Below, piece after piece: positions 17,556-26,290 of a stretch of 64,000 nt of DNA. The DNA lies in assembly GCF_013385825.1 (NCBI RefSeq), contig NZ_JACAPG010000006.1, positions 372,001 to 436,000 on the forward strand. Direction: 5' to 3'. The position numbers and the translations under genes are program-made. The number at the start of each line of letters is the position of its first letter. Within the stretch, counting starts at the first letter, position 1. Under the pieces are notes generated by a model, which made no database searches, was not told the origin of the DNA, and was given only the letters and a program-made list of their open reading frames with translations. This DNA comes from Pseudomonas reactans (GTDB lineage Bacteria; Pseudomonadota; Gammaproteobacteria; Pseudomonadales; Pseudomonadaceae).

Positions 17556-18191
17556 ATGCTCCGTGTAATTATCGCTGACGATCATCCTATTGTGCGGGTC
17601 GGGCAGAAAGTGGTGATCGAGGCCAATGGCAAATGCAAGGTAGTGGGCGAGGCAGATGGCCCCGATCAACTGTTGGAATTGGTGGCGAATCAACCCTGCG
17701 ATGTGCTGGTCACCGACTTCGCCATGCCGGGCAATCAACAGGCCGATGGTTATGGGTTGCTGGGCCTGCTGAATCGTCAATATCCCCAGATGCCGGTGAT
17801 TCTGGTCACCATGTTTGCCAACGTGGCCACCCTGAGGGCGTCGTTTGCCCACGGCGCCAGGGCCATCGTGGCCAAAAGTGCGTCGGCCCGGGAGTTGCCG
17901 CAAGCCATCAAGGCGGTGTGTGGCGGCCAGACGTTTGTCAGCGAGTGCCTGCGCCAGCAAATGGTTGAAATCGGCAGCCATGATCAGCAAGCCGAGCCGC
18001 AGTTGTCCGGCAAGGAGCGCGAAGTGGTCCGCATGCTCGCCAGCGGGATGACCGTCAGCCAGATCGCAGCCCGAGTCAACCGCAGCATCTCGACCATCAG
18101 CAAACAGAAAAGCACGGCGATGAACCGGTTGTGCATCTCCACCGATGTGGATTTGTTTGCTTATGCGCGCAGCAATGGCATGGTGCCTTAA
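17556..18191 (+). CDS. RcsB-like LuxR-family response regulator
   Basis: This 211-residue DNA-binding regulator has a receiver with D8/D9, phospho-acceptor D54 (LVTDFAMPG) and K107 (IVAKSAS). The C-terminal LuxR-type helix-turn-helix (about 148-205, LSGKEREVVRMLASGMTVSQ and on) is close to that of RcsB, including SISTISKQKSTAMNRL. The ATG at 17556 follows CCAGGTGG; a GTG three codons upstream lies inside that ribosome site. By position it is the likely output of the receiver-Hpt protein and activator of the fimbrial operon, as RcsB-type regulators control cup fimbriae in P. aeruginosa. That link is inference. Confidence 0.87.
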   Translation: MLRVIIADDHPIVRVGQKVVIEANGKCKVVGEADGPDQLLELVANQPCDVLVTDFAMPGNQQADGYGLLGLLNRQYPQMPVILVTMFANVATLRASFAHGARAIVAKSASARELPQAIKAVCGGQTFVSECLRQQMVEIGSHDQQAEPQLSGKEREVVRMLASGMTVSQIAARVNRSISTISKQKSTAMNRLCISTDVDLFAYARSNGMVP

Positions 18192-18283
18192 GCTCGGGTA
18201 TTTGCGTGGCGAATGTCAGTAGCCTTGGCCGCGCGGGCAGCTTATCGTGCGCCTACTCTTTTCGACACCCGCGGAGCCTGCCC

Positions 18284-18754
18284 ATGAGTGATGCCCATAA
18301 CGCCCTGATCACCGAGTTCTACAGCGCCTTCCAGCGCCTGGACGCCGAGGCCATGGCCGCCTGCTACACCGACGATGTGGTGTTCAGCGACCCTGCGTTT
18401 GGCGAACTGCACGGCCGTGATGCCGGGGACATGTGGCGCATGCTGACCACGCGGGCCAAGGACTTTTCCCTGACCTTCGACAATGTGCGTAGCGACGAGC
18501 GCAGTGGTAGTGCCCATTGGGTGGCGACGTACTTGTTCAGCGCCACCGGCAATAAGGTGGTCAACGATATCCAGGCGCGCTTTGTGTTTCGCGACGGCAA
18601 GATCTGCGAACACCACGACAGCTTTGATCTGTGGCGTTGGTCGCGGCAGGCGCTGGGCACCAAGGGCTTGCTGTTGGGTTGGGCGCCGCTGGTGAAAAAC
18701 GCCGTACGTGCCCAGGCGTTGCGTGGTTTGAAGGCATTCCAGGCCAGTCGTTGA
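18284..18754 (+). CDS. SnoaL-like / NTF2-fold protein
   Basis: This 156-residue cytosolic protein has the cone-shaped NTF2-like fold predicted by the family pattern: an N-terminal helix (ALITEFYSAFQRLDAEAMAACY), the motif DDVVFSDPAFGELHGRD, and a strand pair ending in CEHHDSFDLWRWSRQAL. Family members include ketosteroid isomerase relatives and polyketide cyclases, but most Pseudomonas copies have no known substrate. The ATG at 18284 follows GGAGCCTGCCC. It is followed after 37 bp by a GIY-YIG gene on the same strand. Confidence 0.8.
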   Translation: MSDAHNALITEFYSAFQRLDAEAMAACYTDDVVFSDPAFGELHGRDAGDMWRMLTTRAKDFSLTFDNVRSDERSGSAHWVATYLFSATGNKVVNDIQARFVFRDGKICEHHDSFDLWRWSRQALGTKGLLLGWAPLVKNAVRAQALRGLKAFQASR

Positions 18755-18791
18755 TAAGCTTGGCGCTCTTCTGTATTAGCCGAATCTACCT

Positions 18792-19067
18792 GTGACTGAT
18801 CCTTCTGAACCCAAACCCTGGTTCGTCTACCTGGTACGCGCTGCCAATGGCTCGCTCTACTGCGGCATCAGCAATGACCCGGTGCGCCGCTTTGCTTCTC
18901 ACCAGAGCGGCAAGGGCGCGCGGTTTTTCCTGTCGAGCCCGGCGGTAGCGCTGGTGTACACCGAGCAATGCGCGAGCAAGGGGGAGGCGTTGCGTCAGGA
19001 ACGGCTGATCAAGAAGTTGAAGAAGAGCGCCAAGGAGTGTCTGGCGGCGAGCGGCTCATTGATTTGA
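18792..19067 (+). CDS. GIY-YIG domain protein (UPF0213 / YhbQ-like)
   Basis: This 91-residue protein is a single GIY-YIG nuclease-fold domain. The motif is [28 protein letters not shown], with V-Y and Y-C-G-I replacing the canonical GIY and YIG, plus the Arg and His that follow. KGARF and a late catalytic-type Glu ([14 protein letters not shown]) complete it. Family members such as E. coli YhbQ act on nucleic acids, but the cellular role is unsettled. The start is GTG at 18792. Confidence 0.87.
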   Translation: MTDPSEPKPWFVYLVRAANGSLYCGISNDPVRRFASHQSGKGARFFLSSPAVALVYTEQCASKGEALRQERLIKKLKKSAKECLAASGSLI

Positions 19068-19142
19068 CTGATGGGTTCCCATCGTCCCCAATCGCGTGGT
19101 TGCAGGCTAAGCTGGCGGTTCACTTCTCAAGCGGAGCCTGGC

Positions 19143-20078
19143 ATGTCTGAGTTAATCCTCCACCATTACCCGCAGTCCCCCTTTGCTGAAAAAGCCCGCC
19201 TGTTGCTGGGCTTCAAGGGTTTGTCCTGGCGCTCGGTGCACATCTCACCGGTGATGCCCAAGCCGGACCTCACCGCCCTGACCGGCGGTTATCGCAAAAC
19301 GCCGGTGTTGCAAGTCGGTGCGGATATCTACTGCGACACCGCCTTGATCGCGCGACGCCTGGAGCAGGAAAAATCCGCGCCGGCGCTGTTTCCCCAAGGC
19401 CTGGAACTGGTCACCCAAGCCTTCGCCGCCTGGGCCGACTCGGTGGTGTTTTCCCATGCGGTGGCGCTGGTGTTCCAGCCCGAATCCCTGGCGGTCAAAT
19501 TTGCCAAGGTACCGCCGGAAATGATCCAGGTGCTGGTGGCGGACCGCAGCAAGCTGTTCAGCGGCGGCACCGCAACCCGCGTGCAATTGGACCAGGCCAA
19601 GCACCAGTGGCCGACGATCATCCATCGCATCAATCAGCAGTTGCAGCACTCAGCGGGGGATTTCCTGTTCGGCGAGCCGTCGATTGCCGACTTTGCCCTG
19701 GCCCATCCCCTGTGGTTCCTCAAAGGCTCTTCCGTGACGTCGCCGTTGGTGGACGCCTATCCTGCCGTTGCCGCTTGGCTGGATCGCGTGCTGGGCTTCG
19801 GCCACGGTACAGCCACCCAGATGAGCGCCGAGCAGGCCCTGGACGTATCGCGCAATGCGGCGCCGGCTGTTCTGCCTGAAGAAGTCTTCGAGGACTTGAA
19901 CGGCTTCAAGGCCGGCCAGCAGGTGACCATTTGCGCCACCGACTACGGCACCGACCCGGTGGCGGGCGAACTGCTGTTTGCCGGGCGCGAAGAGCTAATC
20001 CTGCGCCGCACCGATGAGCGTGCCGGCATCGTGCATGTGCATTTCCCACGCATGGGGTTTCGCATCCAGGCGCAATAA
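19143..20078 (+). CDS. Glutathione S-transferase family protein with C-terminal extension
   Basis: This 311-residue cytosolic protein has a thioredoxin-like N-domain (residues 1-80: LILHHYPQSPFAEKARLLLGFKGL; cis-Pro region in YRKTPVLQVG) and a helical C-domain (about 90-230). An extra C-terminal part (about 235-311, starting EEVFEDLNGFKAGQQVTICA) is not found in ordinary 200-220-residue GSTs. The usual catalytic Tyr or Ser position is Ser (QSPFAEK), and the substrate is unknown. The ATG at 19143 follows AGCGGAGCCTGGC. Confidence 0.83.
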   Translation: MSELILHHYPQSPFAEKARLLLGFKGLSWRSVHISPVMPKPDLTALTGGYRKTPVLQVGADIYCDTALIARRLEQEKSAPALFPQGLELVTQAFAAWADSVVFSHAVALVFQPESLAVKFAKVPPEMIQVLVADRSKLFSGGTATRVQLDQAKHQWPTIIHRINQQLQHSAGDFLFGEPSIADFALAHPLWFLKGSSVTSPLVDAYPAVAAWLDRVLGFGHGTATQMSAEQALDVSRNAAPAVLPEEVFEDLNGFKAGQQVTICATDYGTDPVAGELLFAGREELILRRTDERAGIVHVHFPRMGFRIQAQ

Positions 20079-20085
20079 ACAAAAA

Positions 20086-20097
20086 TATTTGCAAATA
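20086..20097. promoter_or_regulatory. Palindrome upstream of the siderophore receptor, weak Fur-box candidate
   Basis: TATTTGCAAATA is a perfect 12-bp palindrome in an AT-rich 109-bp gap, about 90 bp before the receptor start. Siderophore receptors are normally Fur-repressed and the location fits. The match to the 19-bp Fur consensus is only partial, so this is a candidate only. Confidence 0.25.
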
Positions 20098-20187
20098 AAG
20101 GTGAGGTAAATCCACGGCCCATCCGTGTAGTGCTTGAAACTGCGATCAATTCGCATTAACAGCGTTTTCTACACGGGTTCTCACAGC

Positions 20188-22605
20188 ATGAAGTCGACGG
20201 CGGGCGGGTTGGTTAAACAGTGGCTGGGAGCCTCGGTATTGGCGGCATCGGGGCTGGCCTTGCTGCCCCTGTGTGTGGCGCAGGCGCAGGAACAGCAAAG
20301 CGCCCAGTTCAACTTTGCCCTGGCGGCCAAACCGTTGCCCCAAGCCTTGAGCGACTTCAGCCGGGTCACCGGGATCAGCGTGATCTACACCGATGAAGCG
20401 CCCTATGGCCTCCAGGCTCCGGCGGTCAGCGGGCAGATGAGCGCGACCCAGGCCCTGCAACGCCTGCTGAGCAGCACCGGTTTCACCTTCCGCCAGATCG
20501 ATGCCCGCACGTTGGCCCTGGAGCCGGTGCCGACCGAAGGCGCGGTCAACCTCGGCGCCACCACCATCAGCGGTGTCGGCCAGGCCCAGGACAGCACCAG
20601 CTACCAGCCGCCGCCCACCAGTTCGGTGATGCGCTCCCACGCGCTGCTGCTGGAAACCCCGCAGACCGTTAACGTGGTGCCCGCCCAAGTGCTGCGCGAC
20701 CAAACCCCGCGCAATCTGGATGACGCGCTGCGTAACATCAGCGGCATCACCCAGGCCAACACCTTGGCCAGCACCCAGGACGCGGTAATGCTGCGCGGCT
20801 TTGGTGATAACCGTAACGGCTCGATCATGCGCGATGGCATGCCCATCGTGCAGGGGCGTGCATTGAATGCCACGGCGGAGCGTGTCGAAGTGCTCAAGGG
20901 CCCGTCGTCGCTGCTGTACGGCATCCAGGACCCTGGCGGCGTGGTGAACATCGTCAGCAAAAAGCCCGAGCTGGTGCAGTCCACCGCCCTGACCGTGCGC
21001 GGCTCCACCTTCGGCGACGGCAAGAACGGCAGCGGCGGCAGCCTCGACACCACCGGCCCGATTGGCGACAGCGGCCTGGCGTATCGGCTGATCGTCGACC
21101 ATGAAGACGAAGACTACTGGCGTAACTTCGGTACTCACCGTGAGAGCCTGATCGCGCCGTCCCTGGCCTGGTACGGCGACAGCACCAAGTTGCTGCTTGC
21201 CTACGAACACCGCGAATTTCTCACCCCGTTCGACCGTGGCACCGCCATCGACAAGTCCAATCACCCCCTGGACATCCCGGCCACACGGCGCCTGGATGAA
21301 CCCTTCAACAATATGGAAGGCCGTTCCGACCTGTACCGCTTCGAAGCCGATCACGACCTGAACGATGACTGGAAAGCCCACTTCGGCTACAGCTGGAACC
21401 GCGAGACCTATGACGCCAGCCAAGTGCGCGTCAGTGCGGTGAACACCAATGGCACCCTGACACGCAAGATGGACGGCACCAAAGGGGCAATCACCACGGA
21501 CCGTTTTGCCACCGCGAGCCTGGAAGGCAAGGTCAATGTGTTCGGCCTGCAGAATGATGTGGTGTTCGGCCTGGATGACGAGTACCGCAAGATCTACCGC
21601 GCCGACCTGATCCGCCAGAACTCACGCGGTACCTTCAACTACAACAATCCGGTGTACGGCAATGAAGTCGCGGGCACCAACGTCAGCCCCGCTGACAGCG
21701 CCCAGACCGACCTGCTGCGCAGTGATTCGCTGTTCTTCCAGGATGCCCTCCACCTGAACGAGCAGTGGATTTTCGTCGCCGGCGCGCGCTATCAGATGTA
21801 TGACCAATACGCCGGCAAAGGCGTGCCGTTCAAGGCCAACACCAACGGCAACGGCCAGGCCTGGGTGCCGCGTGCGGGCCTGGTGTATCGCTACACCGAT
21901 GAACTGTCGTTCTACGGCAGCTACACCGAATCGTTCAAACCCAACTCCACCATCGCCGCCTTGGCCGATGGCAGCACCTTGACCGGCGACCTTACGCCCG
22001 AGGAGTCCAAATCCTGGGAACTGGGGGCCAAGCTCGACATTCCGGGACGTATCACCGCCAGCGCCGCGTTGTTCAATATCGACAAACGCAATGTACTGGT
22101 CTCCGTCGGCTCCGGTGCCAACACCGTCTACAGCATTGCCGGCCAGGTGCGTTCCCGTGGCCTGGAACTGGACGCCACCGGCCAGTTGACCGACAAGGTG
22201 AGCCTGATCGGCAGCTACGCTTACACCGATGCACTGGACGTCAAGGACAAGGACCCGACCCTGGAAGGCAACCGCCTGCAGAATGTCGCCAAGCACACCG
22301 GTTCACTGGCGGTGGCTTATGACTTCGGCAACATCTTTGGTGGCGACCAGTTGCGGGTGGGCACCGGTGCGCGTTACGTCGGTGAACGTGCAGGCGACGC
22401 GGCCAACGATTTCACCTTGCCGGGTTACACGGTGGCGGATGCCTTCGCGACTTACGACACCAAGATCGATGGGCAAAAGGTCAAGTTCCAGCTCAACGTG
22501 AAGAACATGTTCGACCGCGTCTACTACACCTCGGCGGCCAGCCGCTTGTTTGTGTCCATGGGCGATGCGCGACAGGTGTCGGTGTCCAGCACCCTGGAGT
22601 TCTAA
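20188..22605 (+). CDS. TonB-dependent siderophore receptor with signalling (STN) domain
   Basis: This 805-residue outer-membrane receptor imports a ferric siderophore using TonB energy. The signal peptide is residues 1-33 (cut after AQA). An STN domain follows (about 40-120: FNFALAAKPLPQALSDFSRVTGISVIY), used by receptors that signal to an anti-sigma factor. A plug domain (about 150-270) contains LLETPQTVNVVP and VEVLKGPSSLLYGIQDPGGVVNI, and then a beta-barrel ends in SVSSTLEF with a C-terminal Phe. The ATG at 20188 gives a proper signal peptide; an upstream in-frame start adds 18 residues. No sigma/anti-sigma pair is adjacent. The exact siderophore cannot be told. Confidence 0.9.
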   Translation: MKSTAGGLVKQWLGASVLAASGLALLPLCVAQAQEQQSAQFNFALAAKPLPQALSDFSRVTGISVIYTDEAPYGLQAPAVSGQMSATQALQRLLSSTGFTFRQIDARTLALEPVPTEGAVNLGATTISGVGQAQDSTSYQPPPTSSVMRSHALLLETPQTVNVVPAQVLRDQTPRNLDDALRNISGITQANTLASTQDAVMLRGFGDNRNGSIMRDGMPIVQGRALNATAERVEVLKGPSSLLYGIQDPGGVVNIVSKKPELVQSTALTVRGSTFGDGKNGSGGSLDTTGPIGDSGLAYRLIVDHEDEDYWRNFGTHRESLIAPSLAWYGDSTKLLLAYEHREFLTPFDRGTAIDKSNHPLDIPATRRLDEPFNNMEGRSDLYRFEADHDLNDDWKAHFGYSWNRETYDASQVRVSAVNTNGTLTRKMDGTKGAITTDRFATASLEGKVNVFGLQNDVVFGLDDEYRKIYRADLIRQNSRGTFNYNNPVYGNEVAGTNVSPADSAQTDLLRSDSLFFQDALHLNEQWIFVAGARYQMYDQYAGKGVPFKANTNGNGQAWVPRAGLVYRYTDELSFYGSYTESFKPNSTIAALADGSTLTGDLTPEESKSWELGAKLDIPGRITASAALFNIDKRNVLVSVGSGANTVYSIAGQVRSRGLELDATGQLTDKVSLIGSYAYTDALDVKDKDPTLEGNRLQNVAKHTGSLAVAYDFGNIFGGDQLRVGTGARYVGERAGDAANDFTLPGYTVADAFATYDTKIDGQKVKFQLNVKNMFDRVYYTSAASRLFVSMGDARQVSVSSTLEF

Positions 22606-22656
22606 AGGGTTTGTGGTAGCGTTGCCGCCACTGATGTCTTGGTGGAAGCGATACTG

Positions 22657-24102
22657 ATGCATTTTGGACGATGGCTACATCTGCTGTGCTTGAGCGTTTT
22701 GCTGGGGGGTTGCGCGAGTGTTTCACCGACTTCCACCCCGGCAAGCCTGGAGCAACTCCTGGCTGACCCGGCCCTCAACGGCGCCACGGTTTCCCTGATG
22801 GTGCGTGATGCCCGTAGCGGCAGCACGCTCTATCAACACAACCCGCGAACCCGCCTGATTCCCGCCTCCAATCTCAAGTTGCTCACCACCGCCGCGGCGA
22901 TGGATGTACTAGGGCCGCAATACCGCTTCTCCACACAACTGCTGAGCAACGGCACGCAGCAAGGTGAGCGCCTCACCGGCAACCTGTACCTCAAGGGCCT
23001 GGGCGATCCGACCACGCAATTCGTTGATTACCAGGCATTGGCGGCACAGCTTGCGGGCCAGGGCGTGCGCCAGGTCCAGGGCGACTTGGTATTTGACGAT
23101 ACCTTTTTCGACGCCGAACGCCTGGGCGTGGACTGGGCACACGACGATGAAAGCACCTATTACGGCGCGCAGATTTCCGCGCTGACCGTATCGCCCAACA
23201 CGGATTTTGATGCGGGCACGCTACTGGTCACGGCAAAGGCGCCCGCCATGGTTGGCCAACCGGTCAGCGTGGTGGTGAGCCCTTCAACCGACTACGTACA
23301 GCTGAGCAACCGTGCAGTCAGCGGCCCTGGCAACAATTACGGGATCACTCGCCAGCACGGCACCAATCTGCTGCAACTCACCGGCGCATTGGCGCCGGGC
23401 AAGCAAAGCCGGCAGTGGATAAGTGTGTGGGAGCCGACGCAGCTGGTGGCCAATCTGTTTGAGCAGGCGTTGGCGCAGCAGGGCATTCAGGTACTTGGGC
23501 GACGTGTGATCGGTGGGGCAACCCCTGCGACAGCCAGGGTCCTGGCCGAGCACCAATCAGCACCGTTGCAGGCACTGATCACGCCGCTGCTCAAGCTGTC
23601 GAACAACAACATGTCCGAAGCCTTGCTCAAGGCCATGGGGCGTAAAGTGTCGAATGCAGGCACGGCGCAGGCGGGTGTCGCGGCAGTGGCGGACTTCATG
23701 CGCCGCCAGGGTCTGGACCCGATGACGCTGAGCCAGGTCGATGGTTCGGGCTTGTCGCGGCGCAATCTGGTGTCGTCGCAGAACCTCACCGATCTGCTGC
23801 TGGCGACGGCCAAACAGCCTTGGTTCGACGCTTGGTACAACGCCTTGCCGATCGCCGGCAACACCGATCGCATGAGCGGCGGCAGCTTGCGTTATCGCTT
23901 GCGCGGGACGGCGGCGGAAAACAACCTGCACGCCAAGACCGGCTCCATGGCCGGTGTGTCTTCGTTGAGCGGCTACATCACCGACGCCCAGGGCCGGCGC
24001 CTGGTGTTTTCAATGATCAGCAACAACTACCTGAGCACCGCCGCACCGATCCGCGCTCTGGAAAACCGCGTGGCGCTGGCCCTGGTGCAGTGGCACGACT
24101 AG
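22657..24102 (+). CDS. dacB: D-alanyl-D-alanine carboxypeptidase/endopeptidase PBP4 (lipoprotein)
   Basis: This 481-residue peptidase S13 trims peptidoglycan cross-links in the periplasm. Active-site motifs are SNLK (in IPASNLKLL, near residue 72), SNN (LSNNNMSEALL) and KTG (HAKTGSMAG). The N-terminus MHFGRWLHLLCLSVLLGGCAS has a lipobox (LGGC), so it is predicted to be a lipoprotein, whereas E. coli PBP4 is soluble. The ATG at 22657 has GGAAG eight bases upstream; an earlier in-frame GTG is less likely. It ends one base before the convergent hmgR stop. Confidence 0.92.
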   Translation: MHFGRWLHLLCLSVLLGGCASVSPTSTPASLEQLLADPALNGATVSLMVRDARSGSTLYQHNPRTRLIPASNLKLLTTAAAMDVLGPQYRFSTQLLSNGTQQGERLTGNLYLKGLGDPTTQFVDYQALAAQLAGQGVRQVQGDLVFDDTFFDAERLGVDWAHDDESTYYGAQISALTVSPNTDFDAGTLLVTAKAPAMVGQPVSVVVSPSTDYVQLSNRAVSGPGNNYGITRQHGTNLLQLTGALAPGKQSRQWISVWEPTQLVANLFEQALAQQGIQVLGRRVIGGATPATARVLAEHQSAPLQALITPLLKLSNNNMSEALLKAMGRKVSNAGTAQAGVAAVADFMRRQGLDPMTLSQVDGSGLSRRNLVSSQNLTDLLLATAKQPWFDAWYNALPIAGNTDRMSGGSLRYRLRGTAAENNLHAKTGSMAGVSSLSGYITDAQGRRLVFSMISNNYLSTAAPIRALENRVALALVQWHD

Positions 24103-24103
24103 T

Positions 24104-24883
24104 TCAGGGCTGATAGCCCATGCGCCAACTCACGGCCCGGGTCGCCGCCAGCAAGTGCTGCGCCGCCGGGCCGTCTTCGTCGGCGTGGAATAACGAGGTG
24201 GGGCCGACCACGGTCATCACCGCTGCCACTTGCCCGATAGCGTTGAATACCGGCGCGGATAACGCGTCGACGCCGGGCATCAACAAACCATGCACAAAAT
24301 GCAGGCCACGGTGGCGGATCTGTTCGCAGGCGGTGGCGTAGGCCTGGTCATCTGCCAGGGCATGGGCGATACCAGCCTGGATTTCGCGTTCACGCAGCTC
24401 CACGGTTTCCCGCGACGGTAGATAGGCGCTGAACACCAACCCGGTGGACGAACTGAGCAGCGGCAGCACCGAACCCAATTGCGTCACCACCGTGACGGCA
24501 CGCACGGCGGGTTCGATCTGCACCACGGTCGCGCCCTGGTTGCCCCATACCGCCAGGAAGCAGGTTTCATTCAACTCATCGCGCAGCTCCGCCAGGGGCA
24601 TCGCGCCGACCTTCAACACATCCATGCTGCCCAGCGCCGCCAGGCCCACGCGCAAGGCTTCGCGGCCCAGCCCATAGTGGTTGGTGGCGGTGTTCTGTTC
24701 AGCGAAACCCGAGGCGATCAGTGCCTGCAGGTAGCGGTGCACCTTGCTCGCCGGCATCTGCACATGTTCGGCCAGACGCGACAGCGAAGTCGCCGGCGAC
24801 AGTTCGGCGAGGGCCTTGAGGATATCGGTGCCCACTTCGGCCGAGCGGACTTTCTGTTTACCGGTGTCGCGGGGCTTTTCCAT
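24104..24883 (-). CDS. hmgR: IclR-family repressor of homogentisate catabolism
   Basis: This 259-residue regulator has an N-terminal winged helix (about 15-75: GTDILKALAELSPATSLSRL) and a C-terminal effector domain (about 85-255) typical of IclR. The beginning MEKPRDTGKQKVRSAEVG matches HmgR of P. putida as I remember it. It is divergent from hmgABC, and a TTACG/CGTAA inverted repeat lies between them. HmgR represses hmgABC until homogentisate binds. The ATG at 24883 was chosen over an upstream TTG. Confidence 0.9.
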   Translation of the reverse strand: MEKPRDTGKQKVRSAEVGTDILKALAELSPATSLSRLAEHVQMPASKVHRYLQALIASGFAEQNTATNHYGLGREALRVGLAALGSMDVLKVGAMPLAELRDELNETCFLAVWGNQGATVVQIEPAVRAVTVVTQLGSVLPLLSSSTGLVFSAYLPSRETVELREREIQAGIAHALADDQAYATACEQIRHRGLHFVHGLLMPGVDALSAPVFNAIGQVAAVMTVVGPTSLFHADEDGPAAQHLLAATRAVSWRMGYQP

Positions 24884-24946
24884 GGAAGGGCGAGAATCCG
24901 AGAGATGAATGGGCGTCTTTATAGCTTGACGGTCGACAGTGATCAA

Positions 24947-24963
24947 ATTACGTTATGCGTAAC
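24947..24963. promoter_or_regulatory. HmgR operator candidate
   Basis: In the hmgR-hmgA gap the 17-bp region is centred on TTACG and CGTAA arms separated by TTATG, and a further GATTACG follows at 24966. P. putida HmgR was reported to bind a palindrome of about 17 bp in the equivalent position. The size and location agree; the exact bases were not compared. Confidence 0.6.
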
Positions 24964-24974
24964 TGGATTACGAT

Positions 24975-24982
24975 AAAAACAA
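24975..24982 (+). promoter_or_regulatory. Candidate Hfq/Crc catabolite-repression site in the hmgA leader
   Basis: AAAAACAA fits the AANAANAA motif bound by Hfq-Crc. It lies 22 bases before the hmgA start, within the expected untranslated leader. Aromatic catabolic genes are standard Crc targets in Pseudomonas. A-rich octamers do occur by chance. Confidence 0.45.
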
Positions 24983-25003
24983 CTTCCGTACAGAGGACGA
25001 TCC

Positions 25004-26287
25004 ATGAACCTCGAATACCTGTCGGGCTTCGGCAATGAATTCGCCAGCGAAGCCTTGCCCGGCGCACTGCCGGTCGGCCAGAACTCCCCGCAAAAAGCGC
25101 CCTATGGGCTGTACACCGAACTGTTCTCCGGCACGGCGTTCACCATGGTGCGCAGTGAAGCCCGGCGCACCTGGCTGTACCGCATTCAGCCGTCGGCCAA
25201 TCATCCTGCTTTCATCAAATTGGAACGGCAATTGGCCGGTGGGCCGCTGGGGGCGGTGACGCCCAATCGCTTGCGCTGGAATCCGTTGGATTTGCCGAGC
25301 GAACCGACGGATTTCATTGATGGGCTGGTAGGCATGGTCGCCAATTCGGCGGCGCAAAAGCCTTCAGGCATCAGCGTTTACAACTACCGCGCCAACCGTT
25401 CCATGGAACGTGTGTTCTTCAACGCTGATGGCGAACTGTTGATTGTCCCCGAGCAAGGCCGCCTGCGCATCGCCACCGAATTGGGCGTGCTGGAAGTGGA
25501 ACCGCTGGAAATCGTCGTGCTGCCGCGCGGCCTCAAATTCCGCGTTGAGCTGCTGGATGCGCAAGCGCGCGGTTACGTCGCCGAGAACCATGGCGCGCCG
25601 TTGCGCCTGCCGGACCTGGGCCCCATCGGCAGCAATGGCCTGGCCAATCCGCGTGATTTCCTGACGCCGGTCGCCCACTACGAAGACGTGAAGAAACCGA
25701 CAACACTGGCGCAGAAATTCCTCGGCGAACTCTGGGCCTGCGAGTTGGACCATTCACCCCTCAACGTGGTCGCCTGGCACGGCAACAACGTGCCGTACAA
25801 ATATGACCTGCGCCGCTTCAACACCCTTGGCACCGTGAGTTTCGATCACCCGGACCCGTCGATCTTCACCGTCCTGACCTCGCCCACCAGCACCCACGGC
25901 CTGGCCAACCTCGACTTCGTGATCTTTCCGCCGCGATGGATGGTGGCCGAGAACACCTTCCGTCCGCCGTGGTTCCACCGCAACCTGATGAACGAATACA
26001 TGGGCCTGATCCAGGGCGCCTACGACGCCAAGGCCGAAGGCTTCCTGCCCGGCGGCGCGTCGCTGCACAGCTGCATGAGTGCCCACGGCCCGGACGGCGA
26101 GACCTGTACCAAGGCCATCAACGTAGAGCTGGCGCCGCACAAGATCGACAACACCATGGCCTTCATGTTCGAGACCAGCCAAGTGCTGCGTCCCACCCAG
26201 TTCGCCCTGGACTGCCCGCAACTGCAAACCGCCTACGACGCGTGCTGGGCCTCGCTGCCCGCCACCTTCAACCCGAACCGGAGATAA
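25004..26287 (+). CDS. hmgA: Homogentisate 1,2-dioxygenase
   Basis: This 427-residue cytosolic non-haem Fe(II) enzyme opens the ring of homogentisate to maleylacetoacetate, the key step of tyrosine and phenylalanine degradation. The N-terminus [19 protein letters not shown] and the iron-site segment [15 protein letters not shown] (His and Glu ligands, near residues 325-340) are diagnostic. The length matches the family. GAGGA lies ahead of the ATG. It is the first gene of the hmgABC operon and 3 bp before hmgB. Loss of this enzyme typically causes pyomelanin production. Confidence 0.97.
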   Translation: MNLEYLSGFGNEFASEALPGALPVGQNSPQKAPYGLYTELFSGTAFTMVRSEARRTWLYRIQPSANHPAFIKLERQLAGGPLGAVTPNRLRWNPLDLPSEPTDFIDGLVGMVANSAAQKPSGISVYNYRANRSMERVFFNADGELLIVPEQGRLRIATELGVLEVEPLEIVVLPRGLKFRVELLDAQARGYVAENHGAPLRLPDLGPIGSNGLANPRDFLTPVAHYEDVKKPTTLAQKFLGELWACELDHSPLNVVAWHGNNVPYKYDLRRFNTLGTVSFDHPDPSIFTVLTSPTSTHGLANLDFVIFPPRWMVAENTFRPPWFHRNLMNEYMGLIQGAYDAKAEGFLPGGASLHSCMSAHGPDGETCTKAINVELAPHKIDNTMAFMFETSQVLRPTQFALDCPQLQTAYDACWASLPATFNPNRR

Positions 26288-26290
26288 CCC

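Noticed and set aside
20086..20097. A confident Fur box before the siderophore receptor
   Set aside because: The TATTTGCAAATA palindrome matches the 19-bp Fur consensus only in part, so it is kept only as a low-confidence candidate.
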